Assembly: GCA_013400155.1 (NCBI GenBank) | Contig: VXBM01000017.1 | Coordinates: 1,684,673-1,748,672, forward strand | Direction of reading: 5' to 3' | Source of the DNA: Helopsaltes ochotensis | Lineage: Eukaryota; Chordata; Aves; Passeriformes; Locustellidae | DNA length: 64,000 bases | Shown here: in pieces, positions 49,661 through 62,600 of the stretch | Position numbering within the stretch: position 1 is the stretch's first letter | How the letters are laid out: every line of letters begins with the position of its first letter | Made by a program: the position numbers and the translations under genes | The notes under the pieces: model-generated | Databases searched by the model: none | The model's input: the letters and a program-made list of their open reading frames with translations, nothing else | What the model was told of the DNA's origin: nothing

Positions 49661-52640
49661 TTGTCATTAATTGTAGATAGTTTAAGAAATTGTTCATTAA
49701 AGAATTCACATATAATTGTTGCAATTACATTCTTTTATCCTTTATCCACTTTAAATGGAAATCTTAGAACATGGTTTTACAGTTCTTTGTTTGCCAGAAG
49801 GAAGTAGGGAAATGAAACAAATAATTAAGCCATTAGCTTTGGGGGCTTAGGAGTTTGGTTAATTGTTAGGGTTTTTTTCAGAACAATTTATACATGGTAT
49901 TATAAAAAAAACCCGAGAACATATCAGCCAAAACCAACCAAAAAAATGCAAACAACCATCTAGCACTTAGTGTCTTTAATTCAATAACAAACGTTTCTAC
50001 AGTTCAGCACTTGTGAGCAACCCTGGAATAGCAAACCTGTGCAAACAACTCAGATCTTCTGAGAAACTTTGAAGTAAAAAGTTATTTTGTGCAAAACTCA
50101 GCACTTTGTGACCATTCAGATAATAGCAAACCAATGTTCTCATCTCAGCACTTGCCTGCTCTTCTGCAATAATATGCCAGTGGGAGTGTATGACAGAAAA
50201 AAAACCCCTAAACCAGAAACCCAAACACTTAAAGATTTCTTTTCCAAGTTCATACAGAGTGAGTAAAAATAGATTTAGTCATTTATAAATGCATTTTATT
50301 AAATACAGAATCAAGTGCAAAAGGTTATACCTGGGATTTCGATATGCTGGAATATTTGTGGTTAGTACAGGAAATGGTGATTTTTTTTTTTCCTCTTTAC
50401 CTATATCCTGAGGCGACATTAAATAAAGAGGGTGAGCTAGGTTGGGATAACTGACAAGCTGAGATTAAGAATTTTTTCCTTTTCACAGCAACTTCAAGGT
50501 GTAATTCTACTGTCCACCCTGATGCTTCCAGGGTGCCTTTCTGGCTTTTAGCTGTGTGCTGCAGGAAACCATTTCAGTGTGTTCTGTGGGTGTAGCAGTG
50601 TGGCAGGGACAGCTGGACAAACTGCTCCAGTCTACAGAGCTGGCTTCCATCCCCATTCTCTTCCTGGTCTGAAACATGACTGCCCTTTTCCCATATTCTC
50701 TCCCTATTTCTGACTCATTCACTGTTTCTTTTTATATACAGAAAGGAATTGTGCAGGAGAGGTCAGAGCTGCTTCTGCAACTTTGTGCTGCTCACACAAA
50801 GGCCATATCCGGATACCTTTCACTCACACAGTGCTCTGCAGACCTGGGGGACCAAAGTATCTGGCTCACAGCAGACTTTTTTTCCTACAATATTCAGCTC
50901 CTCTGTATGTCTCATCTCCTGGTGACACTGGAGGAGGGGAGGGAGAACAGAGCAGCTAGATTGGCATTTGTCACGTGGCAACAAAAATAGCAAATCACCA
51001 TTGTAACTTTGCCCTGAGTTATATGAGATTCAAAGATTTTTTTCATGATGCTTATGAAAGTGACCTTTAACAAATGTTTTGTGGTCAAATAAATATGAAA
51101 CCTATGGAAAAGGAAAGTCCAATTGTGTACAGAATGTTCTCAGCTCTTACATAGAACTGGGAATCTAACAATTAGATTACTGATGAACCATCGTAGTCAG
51201 AACGTGTTTCACAAACTGAAGTTAGTCTATGGAGTATTTATCAGGGATTTAATCAGAAAAAGCCTGGAAATTCATCTGGAGCACAAGCAGCCTTTGTTCA
51301 GCAAACAGCTGACATGTTGCTTCAGGCAAATTGTTCCTTTGGCTGGATTAGTTAATCAAATAACTATGCAGAGTGCTTAGTCCTGGGTTTGCAATTCTGA
51401 AGGAAATTTATCTCCTTTACAGGTGCACTGCATATATCAGTATGTCAAAGCAAGATCAAAGTCACAGTATTTGGGACTATGTCTTGATTCAGTAAAGCCC
51501 AGGTTCTTTGAAACAAAAGAGAACTCTGGTTCTGAGTTATCAGCAGGACTGCTGGTGGTCATCACCATGTGGTTAAGAAACACTTTTGATACCGCTGAAG
51601 TCCTGTTCATATTTTTGTGCCCTTTTAAACAAGGAGCCTTGCAATAGTAAAAGATACAATTTATGATGTACAAATCCTTTAATAGATAATCAGTTCATAG
51701 AAAGAGGACTCTGAGTGTGTAAGTGCTTGATAGTGAGCTAGCTCCTGTTCAGCCAGGATTTAAAAAGCCAAACACTTTTCTTGGGGAAAATAATGTAATT
51801 CTCTCTGTATGCCTTTTAGGAGTTTGCAAGAGAATGTCAACATTAGTAGAGATGATGTAAACATTCTCCTGAAATACCTTATTATGTTATTAGCACTACC
51901 TGAGAGATCATTTTTGTCCAAAGGTGGCCAGTGGTGTCTTCACCAAAGTCTTAAAGTACAGTCCACAAGTATTTGGCAAATGGTTAAAATATGTTTTTCT
52001 TTCTCGGCTAAATTCCATATTTTCATTTAACCCAAGATGCTGTATTAATTTTTTAATGAATGCCACCCTACTATAGAGATTTTTTTCAATGATGTACCAA
52101 CTGTGTACTCTTTTTCTGAAAGTGTCTTGCTTACTTGATTTTTTCTCACAATGTTTCACAGACTCATTAATTCAATCCCACGTCCTTTACCATTAAGAAA
52201 TTTGAATTGCCATTCTGTGACCACTACAGACTTGCCTGCAGCTGCTTTTGGACTTTGGCAACACCCAGTTGTTGTTCATAGGCCTGAGTGATGCTCTGAC
52301 TTGACTGGGCCTGTGTCTTGTTCTGCAACATGTAAGTTATGCTTGTGTTGTACAGTTCATTGCCCCACTTTACTTCCCTTCATTCCCTTCCCCATCGCCT
52401 TTTGTGGCTCAGAGTGGCAGACTTGAAGTCAGTGAGACTGTCTAAGGAAGGAACTGGTCACGTCTGCCTTTCCTGTTGAGCTTTTTCCCTTTTACAGTTT
52501 TAGTAGCCCTATTAACACATTAAGGAAAGCTGGGGAGTCGCTTGCTCCTACAGAATATTTGCGTACACTGTAGTGGAGATGTCTCCTAATGCCCCCTCCC
52601 TGCGGGCAGAATGGAAATGTGAAAGCATGCCTGGGTCTTA

Positions 52641-52650
52641 TGGGGGGGGG
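52641..52650. repeat. G9 homopolymer
   Basis: Run of nine G in an otherwise mixed sequence; a possible sequencing-error hotspot. Confidence 0.8.
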
Positions 52651-55600
52651 TCTGAGCATCACAAGTCAAAATCCGCATTAAGGTAGACAGGGGATAGAGA
52701 TGCCAGATCTTTCAGAAACCATTTTGAAAATTATGAGCAAAATGGGAAAGCAAAAAATAAGGTGATGAATACGTACTAATGCAGACATGCCCTGCACCCA
52801 GGTGAGAGGAGTTAACAAAAAGCCAGGGTGAGCTTCCAGGAAGGACTACTCAAAGGTTCTGTGTGAGGGCTGAAGAGGTTTGGGAATCTGGGAATCCTGA
52901 GAGCATGAACAGAGGAAAGTGTAGATCTTGTCTTCAATTAAGGCTGGAGAGACTGGGAGCTCTTTGGAAAGTAAATGGGCTGTGTTGGAAGCAGAGTTTG
53001 GTGTTGCATACATGAAATAGGACAGAGATTTGCAGAAAGTTGCTCGAGCAATTTTGGATATAAAGACACCAGCCAGCCCCCTAAGGAGAATGTGGAGAGA
53101 CAGGGGTCTGCCTCTCCAACAGCTAGTAGGATTAGACATCAAAAAGAGAAATGGTCTTATCCTGTCTTGCTCTACAGACACTTCAATACATTTCTCGAGT
53201 GTATTGTACCTCACGTACTCTGCCTTTTAGGAGCTCCCATGTCCTTCTCAGTTGTATGGAAGGATCATGCAAACAGACAAGGTATGGCTGAAGGGAAAAC
53301 AACAAATGAGGTGGGATTCATAGCCAAGAGAGAGGAAATTCACTTTCCTCTATTTCTATGTCATATCTTACTCTTTTACACCTGCTCTTCAATGGTTCTC
53401 TTTGCTACTGAATGTTGGCTCTTCCCAGCTGCAGCTGCCTTTTAGCAGATCTCTCTCAGATGGCCACATTACTCAATCTGTTTGGCCAAGCTGATATTTG
53501 ATAGTGGCAACATCCAAGCCAGCACTTTTAATAAGTTACTCACTATCTTTAGCTGTATCTCTGTGATGAGAACTGAGATTACGAGGTTGTGGGAGAGAAG
53601 AAAATGGCAACAAAATGGAAACTAGACAGAATTCCCACCTTCCATCTGGAAACATCTTGACAATCTGTTGGGATTGAATCTCTTCTTCCGGCTCTGGCTG
53701 TCTGTGGAAGGCATCCCAGCAAAGAGAAGGTAGTTCTGACTTTTTTTGGCTATCTGCCTTGTGTCCTGAAATCTTGCTAAAGGAGAAGCCTTATAATCTG
53801 CTTTCTCTTTGCCGTGTAGAGTATTGCAGTTCTTGGGACAATATTTGTTTCTTTCCCTTGGTTATTGGAGGTTTATTGCCTGTTTGGTTGAGAAAAGCTC
53901 AAAGGAGCAGATGTGTTAAGGTGAATGCCATTCTTTCATTTAATGCACAGGCTTTTCTAATCAAAAAGAAAAACTGTTGAGGACTGGCCTTCTTGTTAAA
54001 TGTATGAGACAGTAGAAGCTGTCTGGCTTGACTCATGGGTTTGACAGAGGAGTTAGTAAGTTTACCTGAGGACATTCTGAAACATCATGAGACTGGTAGT
54101 AGCTAAATATAAGGCAAGTCTGTTGGTGCCACCCTGGGAAACAGAACTCATGGGTGTGTGGCACAGAGACAGCAGTGCTGCTGTGCTGGGGCAGACAGAG
54201 TGCCCCACTGACCTCCTGCAAGGTGTCAAGGCAGTCAGGCTCACTCTCAGTTGTAGAGCTGTGGCTGGAGCTAGTAATACCCAGTACCTGTAGGACGTTG
54301 GGGAGGGAAGAAGAAAATATAAAAAGATACAATAATTACTGGGACAAGGAGTACAGGTAATTAAAAACTGAGAGTTTCAAGGGATTCCAGATTCTAGGAT
54401 TTTGCATCTTTGAAGATTCTCACCTAAACTAAACATACATTAAAATAGCCAGAAAACAGAAATCTGCTGCTTTTCTTTTGGCTGCATACTGATTTTACTT
54501 GCTACCCTATAGCAACTAAGCTATAATAGACATAGGCCTAGATGATTTCTGAGAATAAAATTGTAGCTTGCTAACGCTTGAGGAGGAAAGATGCCAGGTC
54601 TTCTTCAGGAAGAGAATGGTGTGTCCTGCTCACTGCAGCTGGACAGAGTTAACCAGCCAAAGTATTTGCTGTACAGAATAAGGCAGTCTCAGCACCAAAC
54701 AGCAGTCCCCAACCCCCGGTACTGTATTAAGCTTCTCTTTGTCGCAGGTGTAAGAGATGTGTTCTGATTTTAACCTGCCTCAGATCCATTTATGGATGTA
54801 GAAGGACTGTGTTTTGGAACATGACTCTACTCACAAGTAACTCTCTCTCACTGAATAGTTCAAGAATATAACTAAACTATCTATCTCAGAAGGTCTTGCC
54901 ATGCATGTGTACCTCTTGAAACTTAATGTCTTCTCAAACTGATTCTCAGCTATCAAATCAGGCTATCAGTATTTCCTTTCACCTACTACTTTCTTTACCT
55001 TTTCTTTCTTACTTAGAACCTGAAATATTTGTGGTTTATATTCTTAGGGCATAGCACTTCAGCTTCTCATTAGTACTTCCAAAGCTTAAGGGAAGAAACA
55101 GAAACAGGAGTATGTGTGTGGGTACAAGCCCATCATCAGTGAAGGGTCACACAACAAGGTTTCCTCCTTCAATGACTCCAGAAAAGGTTTGCAGGTGGGA
55201 TTGTCACCAAAAGAGAATTAGAATTTAATTGTGCCTCTTATTTCTAGCACCTGATCACTGAGCTGTATGAAAAAGTCACACAGAAATCTGCTTCCATAGT
55301 GGAAGTCATTGCTTACAGAGCAATTTTATGGGTTTTATTATCTTTTGGTCCAGACTTGAACTAGGGGAGATAGCTTGAAAAGAAGTTAAAAAATCAACCA
55401 GGTGTCTCAAGGATCGTGTGACATATATTTTCAGCAAGCAGCCAGAGGGTGGGGAAACTCCCAAGTTAGCAATCCTGTGAAAATTACCATAATCAGTGGC
55501 AGCACCCACAGAATGTCCATCTCCCTGTAGAAACTGGTTTTGCTGCTACAAGCACATTCATGTTTAGATCATTATCTCCTCAACAATTCTTGATTCCTTG

Positions 55601-57010
55601 TACTTCAGAGGAAATGCTGTATCTGTTTTGAAGGTGGATGGCAGAGAATGTGAAGATTGACTTTATATACAGGTCATTTAAAACAATATTGCACATTTAT
55701 TTTAAACTAGAACACCAGTAGATTTCATGTATACCATCTTATGCCAGAATCACTCTCCCTAGCCCTTCGGGATTTAAAAGAATATTTTACAGACATAGAA
55801 GAAAAAATTAAATTCTTCTAAAATTTTTCTGTATTTCTGTGATAGAAATAAATATTTTATAACAACTTATTCAGGACTAGTCATATCTATGGACTTTTCT
55901 TTCTCTCCAAATGTTGTTATGTGAATAACAGTCCCAAGTCTTTCTGTTCTGGGTACAAACATGTTTTGAAGGTGTTTTCAGCCTATAGTTCAAGGCATTG
56001 CTGTTTTTCCAGCTTCTTGCTACCTGACCACTGCCAAACAATTTCTTTAGAAGAGAGCTGTAATTTTTTATTAGTACAAAGACCCAGAAAAATTTACTTA
56101 TTACTTATACATCTGGAGGACAGGAGTCACAGAGGAAGGACATAACAATAAAAGGCCAGCGTGCAAATTATTCTAATAAGTGCGTAGCACCTTCCTTTGC
56201 ACTGAAGCAGATACACAAGTGTCACTACTCACAGGGAAGCAAAATTTCAGCTCTTGTCTCTCCTACTCTGGACAGATCCTCAAAAATTCTATTCGATTGT
56301 ATACCCTGTAGCACTGTTCCACTGAAAATATGTGAGGCCTTTGACACCTTTTTTTGCTGTCAGTTATGTGATATCTCTTACCTTTTTCCAGATACATACT
56401 CGAAACACCATTAGATGTAACTCAGTAAGCAATGCAGTAGCCATCAAATAAACAAGGCAGCCAGATAATGATCACTGATAGCACCCAGGTGCTTCACAGG
56501 GAAGTTACAGCAAAGTTCATTATCTCTTGCAAGGTTTTGCCTGGAGGCCAGTGCTGAAATCAGATTTCCAACCTGCCAGAAAATGCACAAGTACTTGCTA
56601 AGTCACCCTCCCTGCCCTGAAGACTTTCTATTCTAAAAAGTCCCTTTTCTATAGATAGAAAGGTGATGCATAAACCAAATCCGGACTCACATTTTGCAGC
56701 AGGTTGACACTGATTTTCTTGATGTCTTACTGTGAGAGAATCAGGAGAGTTTTCTGGGAATGCCCTGAGTTTCAGCCCTGTGTCTTTCTCACCAACCTCT
56801 TTTACAGGACAGAAAGAAGAATAGTGTGTGACTGAAGTATTTAAGTCAACCTATTCAGTAGGGGCACTAATGGTTATGAAAAACATCCAAAATTGCCGAT
56901 AAAATGGATATACAACCCCCTACTCTGCTCCGATAAAAATGAATATTCTACCAAACATCATGTTTTCAACAGAAATCAGATTTGGGCTAGTTCTGTTTTC
57001 ATTCTTTTCT

Positions 57011-57029
57011 GTTTTTTTTTTTTTTTTTT
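57011..57029. repeat. T-rich homopolymer
   Basis: Run of about 19 T, simple low-complexity sequence with no element recognised around it. Confidence 0.8.
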
Positions 57030-59657
57030 AAGTCTTCTCATGGAAAATTGTACAGTTTATTTCGTCTGTGTGAGAAAGGGCAGGATGTTTTGCTGGTTAT
57101 TTCATCATGTGTGAAAAATAAAATGTTGCCAAAACCTACATTGAACATACTTCCTTAAGAAAAGCAGGTTAAATTACATTAAGCCTCCGGGGGTTTTAGT
57201 CACTGTAGAAAAGTCAATCTGTAGTTTCTACTATTCCAGCAGGTTGGAATGCCCATACTTGCCCAGAATATCACTTCTCTATTATACCGCCTTCTGAATT
57301 TTATTTAACATATTAAACTCTAATTTCATTTTTTTTTTCTATACGTGAGATTTTGGAAACTCATATAAAATCTTTTGAGACAATGCTTTATCTTTGTCTC
57401 TACATATATCAAAGCTTTAGCCGGAATTTCTTAAATCTGAAATATCTGTACATGAAAGGAACAGATACTTTGAACTGGAAAAATGCAGAAGTCTGATAGC
57501 ATCTCAGTTAGTTCTCATATCTTTATGTTGCTGGGACATGAAACACTAAATGGCACTTAAAAGGTTAGGCAATTAAAGGTGATTCGTGTTTGCCACTGAA
57601 GTTATTTAAAGCTTTTATCACCTTTAAAATGAATGCCTGTTTAATCGATGTACTTGCTCATCTTGCAGTCTGATATGTCATTCTCAGTAAATGTACTTAG
57701 CATGGAAAAGCAGTGCTTGCTTCTGCACACCTTCACATATGAATCATCCACATGATTTCACAGCAGATTTTCATGAAGCAGCTGCATGAAAAAGGGTTGT
57801 TAGAATCAGTCTTTAATTCCTCAATGTATTTTCACATTTTTTAGGATTTTGCAGGGTGGAAAAGGCTCTAAAAAGACATATATAAGTAAGTCATCAGCAG
57901 TGAAATGTGGCAGTTGCAAGTTTTATTATTTGAATGCTGACAGGTCATTTCCCCTTTGCCTCTTGCACAGACTGTAATATTATCACCAGTCAGCACCAGC
58001 CATCTGGCTTGTCAGCAGAAGGGCAGGGAAATCACACACTAGGCAGGGAAAGCTGCTTCTTTCCTTTCCCAGGGAAATCCATGACAGGAAACAAAGGAAG
58101 AAATTATAAACCATGATCAAATAAGATAGAATCATCCACTCAGGAATTTTGTTCTCCTTTCATTGGGTGATGAGAACAAAAGGCTCAATGTTTAGCTGCT
58201 CTGACCTCGAGAAAGCCAAGTCAGTTCTCTGAGCACTGGGGCTTTAATGGTGACTAAATGCAAATGCAGGGAATGGTTATGTTCCAAGGGGAGGAAAAGT
58301 GGAGTAGGTTGGGGATGAACTATGCTTCTACCAGCTGTGAAGGACTATTGAAGAATCCGTCTTTGCAGAAAAATATATTGGTTAGAAATTTGGTGTTTTT
58401 CTTGGTGCATGTCAGTCTGACCTATGAAACAAGGTGCAGCTCTGCAAGTACAGAAATATGTCACCAGACCTCAACAAAGCCCTTAATTATACAGTGGTTA
58501 AGGAATTACTGCATTGCTAAGAGCATGAAATGCTCAGTAATATCCCAGAGCTGTCTGAAGAAACCTTTCTGCTGCTGCCAAATAGTTTGTGGGGACATTA
58601 AAACAAATAGTGAATTCTCAGCAAAAAAAATAGAGCTCCTTTACTTACAGAGAACAGCAGTGTTTCTGGGCGCCAGATTTGGGCAATCCTGCATTGGTGC
58701 CTATGCCAGTAAGAAAAAAGGGATCTTAAATCTTTTCTCTGTTCCAGCTTTTGAAGGGATGTTGATACCTCTTTTATCCCTACTTTTTACTGGTGTATCT
58801 TGGCTGTTTATGGTGTGTCTTGTCAGTTTGTCTCTTCTTCCTTTCAAATACTTTTAGCACACTTGAGTCCTTTTAGACAAACATCAACAGCTAGAATGCC
58901 GACCCTAAGGGAGTGTAAGTTACCAGATGCAAGGGATACATCCTCATTGGATGTGATTTTATAATTTTGTTAAAAGCTTGAAACTAGTGGAGACATGCAA
59001 ACTTGTGATATGCAAACAATATTTTGAAACCTAAGTTTTTTAATACCAGGAAGTCTGTTATTTCTTCCTACAGGAAGGTCAGTGTAGAATGGGAAGATCT
59101 TCCAGGTATGGAATGAAGAGAGTTATTTTTGGAAACAGAGTTGAAGAGTTCTGCTAGTTAACCTAAAAGAGTAACATCAAACAAAGTAGAAAAATGTTAT
59201 TATGTAGATCTGAATTATTTGCTACGATCTTCTTTTGTTGCTTTAGGTGAGTCAGAATTTTTCAGTTGCTTACTGACATATCCATTTAGTGGACTATAAA
59301 CCTTAGTTACTGCCTAGACATGTTGTGCAGTTTGACTAATGACTATGTGAGAAGCATGCTGCTGTCCAAGATAGAAGCTCTTACAGATATGCAAAGCCAA
59401 CGTGTTTTCAACAGATGAGAGTCTGAACATCCACAATACTATGGTTTGGTTTTGTTCCCTTTGTAAATCTTTTTGACAAATATGCAGATCTTCAGTCAGC
59501 CATTCTCTGAAATAATTCAGAACTAAATCTAGCAATTAAGGGGCCATAATTGTAATGAAATATCCTGACACTTGTGTAAACAGCACTATCAATTACTAAG
59601 CATCAGTCCTGGGAAGGTCAGGTGGTGTTTCCTCAGGGTTCCTGTTGCACAGGAGTG

Positions 59658-59690
59658 AAAAAAAAAAAAGAAGAAAAAAAAGAAAAAAAG
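59658..59690. repeat. A-rich tract with G interruptions
   Basis: About 33 bases of A runs with single G interruptions. Just to the right, a roughly 13-base unit (CTTTGATTATAT) is tandemly repeated at about 59726-59752. Confidence 0.8.
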
Positions 59691-62600
59691 AGCTCTGCAG
59701 GGCAGATCTGTTGTAGTAAAATAGGCTTTGATTATATGCCTTTGATTATATCCCATTTTGGCTCCATAAAGACTTTTTCAGGCCTGCCACTCCTTGCTGA
59801 CACATTACCAGGTCACCTCCGCTTCCGTCCTTTTGCTCTCTTTTTCCCAGGCAGGCCATCCGCCAGGTCTTTTTGGCCAAGTGCCATTCAGTGAGCCTAA
59901 GGAGGTCTCCTCTGCAGACCAGATTGAAATCTATTAAAGCTGCTGGATTTTTTTAACTGCTTTTATGGGCCATCAATACTACACTTGTTCATATCCTTTT
60001 GTGGAACTATACATATGGCTTCTTGTGAGTCAGAATGAATTTTCTTGGCAACCAACAATGTTCAGGAGGTGAATTCACCAAACCCTAAGTTATTCAGTGT
60101 CCTTCTGTCTCTGGGGCATTTTAATTTCTGCAGCCATGAGGTTCTTACAGTATTTGTGTCAGGCAGCACTCTCATTGCACAGGAAGATGGCTTTTCCGCC
60201 TGCCAGTTCTCACTGCATTTCCTGCTCAATTCTCTGTCACTGCTTACAGAAATAATTGGCAAAGTGGCCTTACCTTGCTTGCATAGGTTTCTGTTGTTTA
60301 TGGCATGAGTACTGCTAAGAAAAGAAGTACCAAAAGGCAGATGTATCTTTGGAAACTCTTCCAAGTTTTCAAATACGTTTGCCTTCAGTTTGTTTTCTAT
60401 CAAGTTTTTGCATGAGTTCCCAAGGGAACGGTAGGAGTTGGTCTCACCTTATAACGTGACTGATAATGACACTCTCAGCAGCTGGGAATGAACAGCATGG
60501 TGAATGGGTGGTTTTAGGAGGAAATGGTTCCTTGTTTCCTTTCACACTGCTTTCCAACAGGATGATCTTACTTTTCTTCATTGTATTTATTATTAATTAC
60601 TGACATCCTTTATAGGATGGCTTATCTCCTTCCTCCCTTGAATAATGCTTAACCTTCAAGGAGCTGGTTTCTTGCAAATTGGGAAGTGCACTCCTTTTCA
60701 GGACATCATGAATACAGACTAGCAGTGTATCATAATAATCTGGATACCTTGGAGTTCTCATTCTGTTCTGTGGATGGAAACCAACCAGAAGAGCAGTTCT
60801 ACTCCCACCTCCTGGAAAGAATGTTGGTGGGGCACATAATTGATTCTATTCCTGCAAACTCTTGATGGAGAAATTCAGACACATCACCACTCTTAGTGCT
60901 TCAGCAGGTCTGCTGAAATTTGACCCTGAATGTTATAAGAGACAGATATCTCTAATGAGAAAAGCAATAAATGATTCCTTTTCTTCTGCAGAGACTAAGA
61001 AGCCCTGGCTGCAGGCCAGGCTAGCTCTGCTGGCACCTTTGGACACCACCGTCAGTGTAAAGGTGAGGACGTTGGAAGGTGCTGATTCACATGCTGTGTG
61101 ATATTGCATTACAGTTTTGTTACTGACAATGGCTTGGGTAAGTGATTCTAGAGAAACCACAATCCCCTGTGCTCAATGGATCAGCTATTTCAAGCTTTAT
61201 TTACTTAATTAATTTATCCTTACACTCTTTTTCAGGCCTTGTGCTTGTGGTGAGGGTTAGTGCATTCCTGTAGAGCTAATGAAAGGTTATGGGCTGCTGT
61301 AAAAAAGTTGCATTTAGAAGCCACTTCAGTGCGATCAATTAATTTTTCATACCATATCAGCCTTTGAGAAGGAATCCCTACTTATTTGACTAAGCACACA
61401 TGGATCATAGTCTTAAAATAAGTGAATAATTGAAGTTCTTAAATGTGTAATGAATTGTGAGGGATTTTGCAGTTCTATTTTCTTTTCCTAAGGCAGAAAT
61501 GCCTTACAACATGGGCATGTGAAGAATATGTTCATTGCATACAATCACTTTAAATTTATGTACTTCACTTTATTGCAGGGTATCTATTGGAGAAGGTCAG
61601 TAACCAGAAAGGTACAATTAGCTTACCTTAATGATGAACCCACAGAATAAAGCTGCTGCAGCTGCAAGTGTAAATGGATTAAGTCACTTTAAATCTGATT
61701 TATACAAAATTAGCTTATACCTACAAGTAGCAGTTTAGCGTAGAGTTAGACAAAACACAGGGACATAGATCCTATTGGTAACCTCAGGGTGGCCATTAAA
61801 AATTACCCTTCAAGCTTCCTGCTTGAATCTATTCCTTGCTTACTTGGTACATGATAATTGGAAAAGCAAGGTAAGTACACACTCCCTAAGTGGTGCTGGG
61901 GGAAGGACCTTGTATGCAAAAAACTACAAGACAAGTATTCTCATTCCTTTCCCAATTCATTAAGCAATGCTGTGCTTTTTGTTGTGTCTGCTTTCATGCT
62001 GTCTCATGTATCAGTGAGGGGTTTTCCTCTCTTCAGGCTAAGACAAGACTGAGGGAATGCTGAGGAGCTCATAAAAATATTGCTTTTGATCAACTGGGAA
62101 ATTCACCGATACTAATTATAAATGATCACCTACTAGAGTTGCCTGGATAACAAGAGGTCTAGTCCCCTACAGAATTTGTTAATACAGTTATGTATTTCAC
62201 ATGCTTTAAGCAATGTCATCATGGATGATGATCCCTTGTACATGGCTGATGAATCTGCTAATGCTGTATATAACACAGACCAAAAGCTAGAAAATATACA
62301 CATGAGACCAAGGAAACAAAAAGCAGTAAGCAATAGGCACATACAGGTGAGCCTGTAGGATGCTGGACACCCAAGGACTGGAGGGTATTATACTGTTTGA
62401 GGAGATTTGGAGAATTATTGATGGGACAGAGATGACTGGATGAAAACGATGTATGTCTCCATTGGCATTTACATGACAGAAGCTATTAATGAAAGAAGTG
62501 TCATTTAAGGGAATCCTTGGAACAGACTATTCAGATTGTGTGGCTGTAAGTATGTTTAGGCTGGAAATTGAAATTCTCTGACCATCACAGCTATTGGTCT

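Noticed and set aside
58258..58857. 199-codon plus-strand open frame, longest outside PLAU
   Set aside because: No recognisable domain, no supporting promoter or splice context, and mixed unstructured composition. One frame of this length is not surprising in 64 kb, but a protein database search would settle it.
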